This document shows, piece by piece, positions 46,648-56,897 of a stretch of 64,000 nt of DNA (the first letter of the stretch is position 1; each line of letters opens with the position of its first letter). The stretch comes from CAMLHU01 sp049680185 (lineage in GTDB: Bacteria; Gemmatimonadota; Gemmatimonadetes; Gemmatimonadales; GWC2-71-9). The notes beneath the pieces are model-generated. The model did no database searches, was not told the origin of the DNA, and saw only the letters and a program-made list of their open reading frames with translations. The stretch spans positions 38,848 to 102,847 of the forward strand of contig JBAUHI010000071.1 in NCBI GenBank assembly GCA_049680185.1, written 5' to 3'. The translations under genes and the position numbers were made by a program.

Positions 46648-47018
46648 GTGGCGCAGCTCACGATCGTGGCCAGGGTGTCGGTGATGCTCCCGTTGTATTT
46701 CCGGTAGGTGATCACCTCGAGCACCGTGCGCGCGATGCCGGTGGTGGGCACCGTCCACGTCTCGGTGACGTTGTTGGTGGTGCCATTGCCGCTGGCGAAC
46801 GACGCGTTGGTGCACCGCGGATTGGTGGCATTGGCGGCCCGACGCAGGCGCTCCAGGCGGGCCGCGCCCACGGCGGCCGCGTTGGTGGTCCGCTGGCCCT
46901 GCCCCAGCATCCGGGTGGCCGCGGCGGCGCCGCCCGCCAGCGCCAGCACCCCTACTCCAAGGATCACCACCGCGATCATCACCTCGGTGATGGTGAATCC
47001 CGAGCGAGTACCGTTCAT
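46644..47018 (-). CDS. PilV-like minor pilin (cassette 1)
   Basis: A 124-residue prepilin-like protein with leader NGTRSG^FTITEVMIAVVIL and a short globular part ending in Cys (TLATIVSCAT). Length and the PRCTNASFASG segment match copy 2. The ATG at 47018 overlaps the fimT stop. Confidence 0.87.
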   Translation of the reverse strand: MNGTRSGFTITEVMIAVVILGVGVLALAGGAAAATRMLGQGQRTTNAAAVGAARLERLRRAANATNPRCTNASFASGNGTTNNVTETWTVPTTGIARTVLEVITYRKYNGSITDTLATIVSCAT

Positions 47019-47485
47019 CGCGTGACCCTCCCGAACTGGCCGACGAAAATAGTATCCGCAGCCGCATTCCGGGTCAGCACATACGTTGCTGCCGTCATGC
47101 CATATGGAATGCCGCGTGGATCGAAGGTGTAATCGAGCGAGCTCCCGGGGGTGCACGAGCTCCCGCTGCAAGCCGTCGGCGTGACGTGATACGCGGTCAC
47201 GAGGCTCCGACTGGTCAAGGTGTCGATCGGCGTGCCGCCGCAGGTCTCGGTGGTGACCCAGAGGAACCCGGAGCTGTTCAGATGCACGGTGGCGCAGCGG
47301 TCGCGAGCGATCGCGGCGGTGCGCGCCACCGCGAGTTGGGAGGCGATCGAATTGGCCGCCCCCTTGACCGTCTTCTTGTCGCTGCTGGTGCTCAGCGCCG
47401 GCACCGCGATCGTGGCAATGACCGCGATGAGCACGAGCACGATCACCACTTCAATCAGGCTGAAACCTGCTCGCGATCGCACCAT
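47015..47485 (-). CDS. FimT/GspH-like minor pilin (cassette 1)
   Basis: A 156-residue pseudopilin with leader VRSRAG^FSLIEVVIVLVLI. The globular domain carries RCATVHL, TTETCGGTPIDT and a Cys-x5-Cys pair (ACSGSSCT), shared with copy 2. ATG 47485 is used; ATG 47497 is also possible. It opens the cassette and has a sigma54-type promoter just upstream. Confidence 0.87.
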   Translation of the reverse strand: MVRSRAGFSLIEVVIVLVLIAVIATIAVPALSTSSDKKTVKGAANSIASQLAVARTAAIARDRCATVHLNSSGFLWVTTETCGGTPIDTLTSRSLVTAYHVTPTACSGSSCTPGSSLDYTFDPRGIPYGMTAATYVLTRNAAADTIFVGQFGRVTR

Positions 47486-47524
47486 CGACGACCCCATTGA
47501 ACGAGGGAACACACCGCCATCCTA

Positions 47525-47540
47525 AGCAGGATGGGTGCCA
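47525..47540 (-). promoter_or_regulatory. Sigma54-type promoter of minor-pilin cassette 1
   Basis: On the minus strand TGGCAC, 5 bases, CTGCT, compared with the consensus TGGCAC-N5-TTGCW: a single mismatch, with the essential GG and GC in place at 10-base spacing. Transcription would start near 47514, about 30 bases before the fimT ATG at 47485. Confidence 0.8.
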
Positions 47541-47570
47541 GATGTTAACTACATATCAAATAACACTTTA

Positions 47571-47619
47571 GGCAATTTCGTGCAATTCAATTTGATGCAA
47601 ACACATGCATATCGTGCAA
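47571..47619. promoter_or_regulatory. A+T-rich TGCAA repeat cluster, candidate activator sites
   Basis: TGCAA occurs at 47581, 47596 and 47615, TGCAT at 47606 and GGCAA at 47571, within an A+T-rich island unlike its surroundings. It lies 31-80 bp upstream of the sigma54 promoter, where NtrC-type activators bind. Function is inference. Confidence 0.4.
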
Positions 47620-47628
47620 AAACCAGCG

Positions 47629-48965
<1,337 letters not shown>

Positions 48966-48969
<4 letters not shown>

Positions 48970-50102
48970 GCCAGCGCCTCCGCCGCGGGGAGGAACACGC
49001 GAAAGACGGCCCCCCCCTCGCGTCCCCGATCCACCCAGATCACGCCCCCCGCATCGTGGACGGTGCGGGCTGCAATGGCCAACCCGAGACCGGTGCCTGC
49101 ACCCGGCGGCTTGGTGGTGTAGAAGAGGTCGAAGACACGGTCGCGATCCCCGTCCGGCACGCCTGGGCCTTCGTCGGCCACGTGGAGCGTGACCCCCTGA
49201 GCCCCGGCGGGCTGGTCGGCCCGCCAAGGCCGGACCTCCCGCTCCCGAGCCGCGCGCTGGTCGGCATCCACAGGATCCTCAGAACGGCGGGGTTCCGGGA
49301 CCGGCCCCGCCGTGGCCGGTCCGACCCCGACCCAGATCCTGCCATCAGGGCGCGCGTCGCGCGCATTCATCACCAGATTCACCACGAGTTGCTCCACCAC
49401 GTGGCCTTCAACACGGATCGGAGGCAGGTCGGCGGCGACGTCGAGATAGAGCCGCGACGGTTCGACCGTGCGCTGGGCGCCAAGCAGCGCCACCGTGTCC
49501 CGGACCACGGCCCCGATGTCGATCGGCGCCGGGATCGCGCGTGGGCGCGCATAGTCGAGCAGCTCCTGGACGATCCGGTCCATCCGCTCCACCTCGCGCC
49601 GCATGTCGGCCAGCACCGCGACGTCCCCACCCCGGCGGTGGAGCACTTCGATGTAGGTCCCCAAGGCGCCAAGCGGGTTCCTGATCTCGTGCGCGACGCC
49701 GGCGGCCAGCTGGCCGACTGCGGCGAGCTTTTCCGACCGGACCACCTGGCTCCGTGCGTCGAGGAGCCGAGCGGCCATCCAGGCCAGGCGCTCGCTCACG
49801 TGGGCAAAATCGGCGGTGTCGAATATGGTCCGTGACACCTCCCGGCCTTCCGCGAGGGCGTCAGCCTGTTCCCCGAGGAGCTGGAGGGGCTGCAGCACCC
49901 GACCCCGGACGAGCCAGGCCCCGAAGACCACGATGACCGCTGTGCTCCCAAGCCAGAGGAAGAGCAGCGCCCAGACCGCCTGGCCGGCATTCTGACCGGC
50001 GAGCAGTGTGGCGCTCGCCCCGACCAGGAGCACCGCCGCGGAGGTGAGGAACGCGAAGCTGAAGAGCAGCTCGCCACGGAGGGAGTGGCGCGTGGAGGAC
50101 AT
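48966..50102 (-). CDS. Sensor histidine kinase (PilS/NtrB-like)
   Basis: A 378-residue kinase with two membrane helices (about residues 15-35 and 40-62), a HAMP-like linker, the phospho-acceptor His in AAGVAHEIRNPLGALG, N box LVMNARDARPD, and G boxes ADEGPGVPD and GTGLGLAI. An Arg/Glu-rich insert lies before the G1 box (PVPEPRRSEDPVDADQRAAR). It has no evident periplasmic sensor domain, so the signal is probably sensed in the membrane. Pairs with the adjoining regulator. Confidence 0.92.
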
Positions 50103-50155
50103 GATCCTAAAGATGGGACGGCGGGGCGGCTGGCGCGAGGCCGCGTTGGCGGGAC

Positions 50156-51301
50156 TCAGAACCGGACGTACGGCCGGACCGCGAGAGGGCGGCCGATGAG
50201 CGCCGCCTCGGCGGCCAGCGTCACCGCGCAACTGGAGTAGTCGAGCCGCTCATTGCCGGTCAGGTTCGACGTGCCAGCTTCGGCCAGTAGCGCGCCGAAG
50301 ATATTCCCGTTCGAGCTCCCGGTGGCCTTGGCGGTCCCCGTCGCCAGGATGACCCCATAAAACTTGAAGCCTGGACTGAAGGTGACGTTGCCGTTCACCA
50401 GGAGGACCCCTTGCCCGCTCCCGGTCGGAAGGGTCATGCTCCCGCTGACGTAGATCACGGGGAAGTAACCGGCGCACGGATGGGAGGTGCCGTCGATCCC
50501 GGATGGCGCGTAGGTCGGGTCGCCCCAGTTGGCCGACTGGGTCTTGTCGCAGGTGTGGCCGGCCAGCACCGGGGCGATCGAGCCCGGGACCGCCGCCGGC
50601 GACAGGCTCAGGTCGGCCATCCCGGCCAGCGTACTGAACATCCCGTTGACCTTGGCCACCGACGTGGCGACCGAGGTGTCGTTGGCCGACGAGTCGGGCG
50701 TGATATAGGACTTGGGGCCGCCCCGGGAGACCGTCGAGCTCGAACGGACCGCCGGCTGGTCATTCCGCGTGAGCGATGCGCAATTGACGCCCCACGCCCC
50801 CCCGGAGGGCACGATATCGATCCCGCTCACCGTGTCCTTGTTGGTCACGTTTACGGCACCATCGACGGTGGCCGCCGCGGCAAGCCCGAAGTCAGGCTGG
50901 ATCACCTTGAACAGCATCCCGTTGACCCGTGACGCCACCACGCCGCCCGCTCCGTTGCGGGCCTCGCCGAACGACCGGACCATCAGCAGCTGGTCGTTCA
51001 GCTGAGTGATCGAGTCACTGAAGTAGCCGCTGGTACTGCCGAGCTCGATCCAGTCGATCCCGCTGGTATTGCCGACCCCCTGAAGAGCCCACGCACGGCT
51101 CCAGTTGACGGAGGCGTACTCCAGCCCCGCATCCGCAGCCTGGGTGGCCTGGAGGCTCGAGAGAGTGTTGGCTCCGGTCCGTGCTTCGAGTTGCGCGATG
51201 AAAAAGACCGCCGCCACCAGCGTCGCGATCACCACCAAGACGAAGAGTGCGAGCACGAGGGCGATGCCTCGTTCGTCGGAGCGGCGGGATCGGCGCGTCA
51301 A
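50156..51301 (-). CDS. PilX-like pilus assembly protein (cassette 2)
   Basis: A 381-residue protein with N-terminus TRRSRRSDERGIALVLALFV and one membrane helix. The start is a TTG at 51301 that overlaps the pilW stop (TTGA); it gives exactly the length of cassette 1 pilX and aligns from its first residues. Shared landmarks are AGHTCDKTQSANWGDP, HPCAGYFPVIYVSGSM and LDYSSCAVTLAAEAALIGRP. No ATG serves as well. Confidence 0.83.
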   Translation of the reverse strand: MTRRSRRSDERGIALVLALFVLVVIATLVAAVFFIAQLEARTGANTLSSLQATQAADAGLEYASVNWSRAWALQGVGNTSGIDWIELGSTSGYFSDSITQLNDQLLMVRSFGEARNGAGGVVASRVNGMLFKVIQPDFGLAAAATVDGAVNVTNKDTVSGIDIVPSGGAWGVNCASLTRNDQPAVRSSSTVSRGGPKSYITPDSSANDTSVATSVAKVNGMFSTLAGMADLSLSPAAVPGSIAPVLAGHTCDKTQSANWGDPTYAPSGIDGTSHPCAGYFPVIYVSGSMTLPTGSGQGVLLVNGNVTFSPGFKFYGVILATGTAKATGSSNGNIFGALLAEAGTSNLTGNERLDYSSCAVTLAAEAALIGRPLAVRPYVRF

Positions 51302-52221
51302 TTGCGCGGCGCGTTCCGAAGGGTGACGACGGCGAGGAGGCTGTCGTAGATGAGCGCCCGCGTGCGTCCCGCCGCCGCGACCTGGGCGCTGGTGACCCCC
51401 CGTAGCATCACGCCGATGGTGCGGATCCGCGGAATGCTGGTACTCACGGCCGTGAGTGAGGCCCCGGTCGAGTCGTAATAGCTGAGCTGGAAACCACGGA
51501 CCGAGCCGGAGGCCGGCACCAGCGGACCGAGCACCGGCTGGGCGGTGGCGCCATCGACGCTGATCCCAAGCCATTCGGCGCCGCCCGAGGCATACAGAAT
51601 GAGCTGGTCGGACTCGAAGGTGCGGATCGGAGCGCCAGGATAGAGTTTGTTGAGTGGGTACGCCGAGGGAATGCCACTCCCGGCGAGACCGACCGTATAT
51701 GCCGCCTTGGTCGTGGCGGGGCTCGACGGATAGGTGCAGGTGGTGGTGGCCACAGCCGAGATCCCCACGGGGATCCACGCGTCGTCGTTCGCGGTGAGGG
51801 TATCCCCCTCCCAGAAGACGAACGCGCTGTCCGTGGACAGGGGCGAACGGTACTCGGACGTGAACGCTGAGGGCGCCACCCGGACGGCAGTCAGGGTGGT
51901 GGCGCTGGCCGGCGCCTCGCACACCACATAGTAGCCGCGCATCGCCCGGTACGTGATCGACGTGTCCGTGATGGCGCTGATGTCCGAGACCGAGTCAAGG
52001 GTGGAGGACGTACCGATGGTGAGCTGTTGCAGTTCACCCGGCACGGCCAGTCCCCCGGCGCGGAGTCCCGACTGAAGCTTCCCCCGCTGGTGAAGTGCGT
52101 CGGTCACCCGCTGCGTCGAAACGAGCGTCTGGTAGAGCACCACGGAGACCATCCCGAGGAGGACGAGGGCCACCATCACCTCCACCAGGGTGAAGCCGCT
52201 CCGCAGCCCGCCGCGCATCAT
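51298..52221 (-). CDS. PilW-like minor pilin (cassette 2)
   Basis: A 307-residue prepilin-like protein with leader MMRGGLRSG^FTLVEVMVALV, mature Glu5 present. It parallels copy 1 throughout, for example TIGTSSTLDSVSDISAITDT and TYRAMRGYYVVCEAPASATT. The ATG pair at 52221 and 52218 overlaps the pilV stop. Confidence 0.87.
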   Translation of the reverse strand: MMRGGLRSGFTLVEVMVALVLLGMVSVVLYQTLVSTQRVTDALHQRGKLQSGLRAGGLAVPGELQQLTIGTSSTLDSVSDISAITDTSITYRAMRGYYVVCEAPASATTLTAVRVAPSAFTSEYRSPLSTDSAFVFWEGDTLTANDDAWIPVGISAVATTTCTYPSSPATTKAAYTVGLAGSGIPSAYPLNKLYPGAPIRTFESDQLILYASGGAEWLGISVDGATAQPVLGPLVPASGSVRGFQLSYYDSTGASLTAVSTSIPRIRTIGVMLRGVTSAQVAAAGRTRALIYDSLLAVVTLRNAPRN

Positions 52222-52592
52222 GTCCCGCACCCGATGATGGTGGCGATGGTATCGGTGCTGGTGCCGCGGAACTTCACATACGTGACCACCTCGAGGATCA
52301 CCCGCGCGTTGCCGCTGGTCGGGACGGTCCAGATCTCGGACACCCCGCGGGTGGTGGCGGTGCCGCTCGCGAAGCCGGCGTCGGTGCAGCGAGGAACGGT
52401 CTGGTTGGCCACCCGGCGCAGCGTCTCGATCCGGGCAGACGCCACCGCGGCCGCCCAGGTCGTACGCTCCCCTTGCGAGAGCATCCTGGTGGCACCGGTC
52501 GAACCCCCCGCGAGGGCAAGGATGCCGACGGCCAGGATCATGATCGCGACCAGGACCTCCGTGATGGTGAATCCGGCCGTGCGGCGCGTCAT
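52218..52592 (-). CDS. PilV-like minor pilin (cassette 2)
   Basis: A 124-residue prepilin-like protein, leader TRRTAG^FTITEVLVAIMIL, ending TIATIIGCGT. It is the same length as copy 1 and shares VPRCTDAGFASGT. Overlaps the fimT stop by 4 bp. Confidence 0.87.
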   Translation of the reverse strand: MTRRTAGFTITEVLVAIMILAVGILALAGGSTGATRMLSQGERTTWAAAVASARIETLRRVANQTVPRCTDAGFASGTATTRGVSEIWTVPTSGNARVILEVVTYVKFRGTSTDTIATIIGCGT

Positions 52593-53056
52593 TGGACCAG
52601 CCCGAACTGGCCGACCTGGACCGTGTCGGAGGCGGCGTTCCGGATCGCCACCCAGGTGGCGGTCGTGCCCCAGTAAGGGATGCCCCGCGGGTCCAGCGTG
52701 TAATCGAGCGAATCGCCAGGATCACAGTAGCTGCCAGAACACGCCTGAACGGAGACCCCGTAGGCGTGGGCAACGTCCTGGGTCGTCACGGTGTCGATCG
52801 GGGCACCACCGCAGGACTCCGTCGTGATCCACACCTTGCCGGCGCCCAGGTGCACGGTGGCGCATCGGCCGCGAACGATGGCCGCGGTGCGGGCGGTCGC
52901 GAGCATCGCCTCGACCACGTCGGCCGCGCCCCGTGCCGATTTGGCGTCGGAGCTGGTCGACAGTGCAGGCACCGCGTAGGCCGCCACGATCGCGATGATC
53001 GCGATGACGATGATCACCTCGACGAGACTGAAGCCGCGTTGCGGTGCCCGGCGCAC
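52589..53056 (-). CDS. FimT/GspH-like minor pilin (cassette 2)
   Basis: A 155-residue pseudopilin. I chose GTG at 53056 (VRRAPQRG^FSLVEVIIVIAI) because it gives a normal short leader; GTG at 53101 would add 15 residues. RCATVHL, TTESCGGAPIDT and SLDYTLDPRGIPY match copy 1. No sigma54 promoter was found in the 248 bp upstream. Confidence 0.8.
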   Translation of the reverse strand: MRRAPQRGFSLVEVIIVIAIIAIVAAYAVPALSTSSDAKSARGAADVVEAMLATARTAAIVRGRCATVHLGAGKVWITTESCGGAPIDTVTTQDVAHAYGVSVQACSGSYCDPGDSLDYTLDPRGIPYWGTTATWVAIRNAASDTVQVGQFGLVQ

Positions 53057-53304
53057 CGGGAACGGTCCGATCCGAGCAGCGGGGGAGATGAGTGGGCGCA
53101 CACTGAAAGATGGGCGCGCGGCCGGGTGGCGGGGAAGCCGGGACCGTCGCCGTCCGGGGATCGGGGCGCTTTGCCCCGTGCCGGCGCAGCCATGGTCGGC
53201 CGCGGGGACCCCGAGGAACGGACGCTTCAGGATGGTGAGACCTCGACCGGCGGAACCAGGCGGTATGTGATCAAGGCGCGAAGGATCCGGCCTCTACTCA
53301 GGAC

Positions 53305-53691
53305 TCAGGAACAGGTGAGGATGCCTGCCACCGTGGCCGGTGCGACCGCGGCGCCGCTCATGAACAATGCACACGTCTTGGTGGTCGCGGGATTTGTGGC
53401 GCTCGCCCCCCAACCACTGGAGTCGGCGTGGGCGATCGTGATGACGTTGCTACCCGAGATGTGCATGCTCAGCTGGCCGGCGAAGTCGGTTCCGCCATAA
53501 TAGGTGTAATGATCGTACGCGTAGGCCTCTTCCGACACCGCCAGATTGCGCAGGTCGGACTTCATCGTCGCGATCATCGCCTCGGCCTTGGTCGCGTTGT
53601 ACTTGGGGATCGCGATGGCCGCCAGGATCCCGATGATCACGACCACGATCAGCAGCTCGATGAGCGTGAATCCGTTGGGGGATCGGGCCAT
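53305..53691 (-). CDS. Type IV pilin (PilA-like, copy 1)
   Basis: A 128-residue pilin with leader ARSPNG^FTLIELLIVVVII, mature Glu5 and the classic helix ending AAIAIPKYNATKAEAM. The C-terminal pair of cysteines (KTCALF and ILTCS) would close the D-region loop. Preceded by GGAG. It lies 116 bp downstream of the second pilin and upstream of cassette 2, but without its own sigma54 promoter. Confidence 0.92.
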   Translation of the reverse strand: MARSPNGFTLIELLIVVVIIGILAAIAIPKYNATKAEAMIATMKSDLRNLAVSEEAYAYDHYTYYGGTDFAGQLSMHISGSNVITIAHADSSGWGASATNPATTKTCALFMSGAAVAPATVAGILTCS

Positions 53692-53807
53692 CTCAGGAAC
53701 TCCGTCAGGCCGGAGGATGCAGTCGGTGGTGGAAGGCCGAGGCCGGACCGACCTGGCCCCGCACGAGGCGGGATCAGGCCGGCGGCCATCGTACCGGTGT
53801 TACGCGC

Positions 53808-54182
53808 TCAGCAGGTGATGACGCCGTCGTTCGTGGCCCCGCCGCCGACGTTCACGGTGCAGGACGTCGAACCCGACGTGATGGAGCTGTTGGACGCGGT
53901 CGCGACATATCCGCTGGTCCCGCTGATGGCACCCGCCACCGCATTGCCGGCCGACACCGTGAAGATGTTGGTTGGCAGCGTTGCCGGCGCCATGTACGTG
54001 TTGTTGTCCGAGAAGTACGCCTCCTCGGCGGTCTCCAGGTTGCGCAGGTCGGACTTGACCGACGCGAGCTTGGCCTTGTCCTTGGTCGCCGCGAACTTCG
54101 GGATCGCGATCGCGGCCAAGATGCCGATGATCACGACGACGATCAGCAGCTCGATGAGTGTAAAGCCCTTGCGGTTCATCAT
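53808..54182 (-). CDS. Type IV pilin (PilA-like, copy 2)
   Basis: A 124-residue pilin, leader MMNRKG^FTLIELLIVVVII, helix to AAIAIPKFAATKDKAKLASV, then KSDLRNLETAEEAYFSDNN. A C-terminal Cys pair (TSCTVN and GVITC) spans the D-region. The Thr/Ser-rich C-terminal part (TASNSSITSGSTS) offers O-glycosylation sites. The ATG at 54182 has AAGGAG at 8 bases. A perfect sigma54 promoter lies 72 bp upstream. It is probably the major pilin. Confidence 0.93.
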   Translation of the reverse strand: MMNRKGFTLIELLIVVVIIGILAAIAIPKFAATKDKAKLASVKSDLRNLETAEEAYFSDNNTYMAPATLPTNIFTVSAGNAVAGAISGTSGYVATASNSSITSGSTSCTVNVGGGATNDGVITC

Positions 54183-54253
54183 ATTCCACTCCTTGGACAG
54201 ATAATGGGAAATTCCTAGACAGTCTGGTGGGCACCGGACTTGCCCTAGAAACC

Positions 54254-54269
54254 AGCAACTTGAGTGCCA
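54254..54269 (-). promoter_or_regulatory. Sigma54 promoter of the pilin gene
   Basis: On the minus strand TGGCAC-TCAAG-TTGCT, a perfect match to TGGCAC-N5-TTGCW. It predicts a start near 54242 and a leader of about 60 bases. Activation by one of the NtrC-type regulators in this region is likely. Confidence 0.9.
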
Positions 54270-54332
54270 GTCGCCATAGGTAAGTTCCAAGTCATTTATT
54301 TACAACACTTTACAGTTAACTCAAGGTGCACG

Positions 54333-56120
54333 ATGGCACCAGTCCCAGGCCCTGTCTCTAGCGTTTTGCACGAGGATGCGGCGCCCGCAGCACCCGGATC
54401 CTCGGCGCCACGATGGTGGCAGCGATCGTGGGTCCAGGGAGTGGCGCTCTTGGCGCTGGTCCTGGGCGCGACCGGCGGGGTCGCATTCCACCACGTCTGG
54501 CTCCAGGACGAGAGCCCCATCATTCAAAATTACCGCTTGGTACACGGGGTATCGGGCCTCTGGGTGCCCTTTACCATCCCGTACTGGCCGCCACCGTTCA
54601 GCCCTTCACTCTACCGACCGCTCTCCCTGGCGTTCTTTTCCTTGCAGTGGGCGGCGGGCGATGGGGAGATCTGGGTGTTCCACTTGCTCAATCTCGTACT
54701 GTATGCGCTCTCGGTGATGATCGTCTGGCGCCTGGCCCGTCTCCTGATGCCGTCGGTGGGGGCGTGGATCGCGGCTGCACTCTTCGCGGTCCACCCTGTC
54801 CACGTCGAGGCTGTTGCCCTTTCCATCAACCAGAGCGAAGCGTTGGTCGGCATTCTGCTGATGAGTGCGACCGCCGCGTATGTCGATTGGCGGCGTCACG
54901 GCAACGCCGGAACGAAAACTCCTTGGCTGATCCTGGCGATCTATTTCGTCGGATGCCTGATCAAGGAGAGCGCCATCATCCTGCCGGGGCTGCTCTTGGC
55001 CGCAGAATTGACCCTCATCGACGACGCTACCCCGTGGCGGGAGCGTGTGGCGAAACTGCGCCCGTGGGGGATCGGATTGATGGGGATCGCGGTCGTGTTC
55101 CTCGGCATTCGGACGCTGGTGCTCCGGGGAGTGGTCGGGACGTTCACTGCCGAAGGACTCGTCGGCCTGACGTGGGGAGGCCGCCTGCTGACGATGCTCG
55201 GCGTCATTCCCCGTTGGGCCGCGCTGATGTTCTGGCCCGCGCACCTCCAGGAAGACTATTCTCCGGGCGAGATCATCGGTACGGATCACTGGGGCCCCGA
55301 CCAGGTCATTGGCGCGCTCATCCTCTTGATGACGTTGGTCCTGCTGGTACGCAGCTGGCGGAAGAATCGGGTGGCCGCCTTCGGCATCCTGTGGTTCCTG
55401 GTGGCGATCTTTCCGGTCAGCAACGTGGTAGTATCGACCGGCATCATCCTGGCGGAGCGCACTCTGTTCCTGCCCAGTGTCGGTGGCGTGCTCGCCCTCG
55501 GCGCGCTGGTGGCCCCGATCCACCATCGGCTCGCCTCGGCAGGGCGCGCCTGGACCCGGCTCGCCATCGGCGCCGTTGCCATCATCCTCACGTGCGGGCT
55601 GGGACGGAGTTTTGCCCGGATGCGGGTCTGGACCGGGCCTCGATCGCTCTGGTCCCAGTCGATGCTCGATGCGCCGGATAGTTGGCGGATCAACGAAGCA
55701 TTTGCCTATCTGTTGGGCCGCATCGGCGAGCGGGACCGGTTCGTGTACTACATGCGGCGGGCCATCGCCCTCAATGGCCGAAGTGCACGGCTGAACGCCT
55801 ACCTCGCGAACTGGTTCCGGCATCGGGATGATTGCGTCAGCGCAGGTCCGCTGTACGACGACGCGGTCCGCCTGGACCCGCAGAACGAGCTGATCCGCGC
55901 ATCCCAACTCGCGTGCCTGCTGGCCGCGCCGAACTACCGGCGAGCCCGGGGCGTGGCCACCGTCGGACGGGGGTACCTGCCCGAGAGCCGGGTCCTGGCA
56001 CGGATCCAGGCCATGAGCGAAAGCCTCGAGGTCGCCGATCCGGGGCGCCACGGCGTCAAGATCACGATCGACTCGCTCGACCCGGGGCTCGTCAAGATCA
56101 CCGGCCCGGCGCACCAGTGA
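54333..56120 (+). CDS. TMTC-like membrane glycosyltransferase with TPR-type C-terminus
   Basis: A 595-residue protein with about ten membrane helices. The first periplasmic loop holds VWLQDESPIIQNYRLV, corresponding to the acidic catalytic loop of GT-C enzymes, then SLYRPLSLAFFSLQW, and the TMTC signature LFAVHPVHVEAVA with INQSEAL. The C-terminus (about residues 440-580) is helical TPR-like. TMTC enzymes transfer mannose from dolichyl-phosphate-mannose to Ser or Thr; a bacterial counterpart would use polyprenyl-phosphate sugar. It is divergent from the pilin gene and near a DPM1-like synthase. The ATG at 54333 has AAGG upstream. Confidence 0.8.
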   Translation: MAPVPGPVSSVLHEDAAPAAPGSSAPRWWQRSWVQGVALLALVLGATGGVAFHHVWLQDESPIIQNYRLVHGVSGLWVPFTIPYWPPPFSPSLYRPLSLAFFSLQWAAGDGEIWVFHLLNLVLYALSVMIVWRLARLLMPSVGAWIAAALFAVHPVHVEAVALSINQSEALVGILLMSATAAYVDWRRHGNAGTKTPWLILAIYFVGCLIKESAIILPGLLLAAELTLIDDATPWRERVAKLRPWGIGLMGIAVVFLGIRTLVLRGVVGTFTAEGLVGLTWGGRLLTMLGVIPRWAALMFWPAHLQEDYSPGEIIGTDHWGPDQVIGALILLMTLVLLVRSWRKNRVAAFGILWFLVAIFPVSNVVVSTGIILAERTLFLPSVGGVLALGALVAPIHHRLASAGRAWTRLAIGAVAIILTCGLGRSFARMRVWTGPRSLWSQSMLDAPDSWRINEAFAYLLGRIGERDRFVYYMRRAIALNGRSARLNAYLANWFRHRDDCVSAGPLYDDAVRLDPQNELIRASQLACLLAAPNYRRARGVATVGRGYLPESRVLARIQAMSESLEVADPGRHGVKITIDSLDPGLVKITGPAHQ

Positions 56121-56177
56121 CCCCGAGAGGTCGTGGCATCGGCGCCTGCACCGGGCGGTAGGGGGTGGGTGAGCGTC

Positions 56178-56897
56178 CTACGACCGACTGGAGCGCCGTG
56201 GCGGGAAGAGGTTGTAGCGTACTATGTGGAAGACGGCCGCCACACCGTCCTTCCAACTGATCTTCTTGCCTTCGGCATAGGTGCGACCGGAGTAGGTGAT
56301 CGGGATCTCCCATACCCTGGCCCGTGCCTGAGCGAGCCGGGCCGTGATCTCGGGCTCGAAACCGAACCGATCGCTGGTCATGATCAGCGATTTCATCACC
56401 GGGGCGCGGACCATCTTGTAGCAGGTCTCCATATCGGTGAGGTTCAAGTTCGTGAACATGTTGGAAAGCATCGTGAGGCAGGAGTTGCCCACCGAGTGCC
56501 AGTAGTAGAGGACCCGGCGTTCCGCCCCGACGAATCGGGAGCCGAAGACCGCGTCGGCCTTCCCCGCAAGGATCGGAGCAAGGAGCCGGGGAAAATCATG
56601 GGGATCGTACTCGAGGTCGGCGTCCTGCACCACGATCACATCGCCAGACGCGTGGACGATGCCGCTCCGGAGCGCTGCGCCCTTTCCCCGATTGACCCGA
56701 TGATGCACTGCCACCTGGATCCGCCCATCCGCTTTGAGCCGGTCCATCAGCTCGGCGCTCCCATCGGTGGAACTATCATTGACGCAGATGATCTCCATCG
56801 GCAGCGGGACCTCGTGCAGGCGTTCGATGACCAGCGCAAGCGTCTGGGCCTCGTTGTAGACCGGCACGATGACCGACAAAGTGAGAAGATCAGGCAT
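56178..56897 (-). CDS. Family 2 glycosyltransferase, DPM1-like polyprenyl-phosphate sugar synthase
   Basis: A 239-residue GT-A enzyme. The nucleotide-sugar fold starts at LSVIVPVYNEAQTLALVIER, the metal-binding DAD is in VIVVQDADLEYDPHD, and TDMETCYKMVRA with DRFGFEPEITARLA are DPM1-type signatures. No C-terminal membrane helices, so it is a soluble or peripheral synthase. It probably charges a lipid carrier with mannose or glucose for the TMTC-like transferase. It overlaps the methyltransferase gene by 8 bp. Confidence 0.9.
   Translation of the reverse strand: MPDLLTLSVIVPVYNEAQTLALVIERLHEVPLPMEIICVNDSSTDGSAELMDRLKADGRIQVAVHHRVNRGKGAALRSGIVHASGDVIVVQDADLEYDPHDFPRLLAPILAGKADAVFGSRFVGAERRVLYYWHSVGNSCLTMLSNMFTNLNLTDMETCYKMVRAPVMKSLIMTSDRFGFEPEITARLAQARARVWEIPITYSGRTYAEGKKISWKDGVAAVFHIVRYNLFPPRRSSRS

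Noticed and set aside
54606..56114. 502-codon minus-strand ORF opposite the TMTC-like gene
   Set aside because: Composition is Arg/Asp/Gln/His-rich without hydrophobic segments, while the plus strand encodes a regular membrane protein with family motifs.
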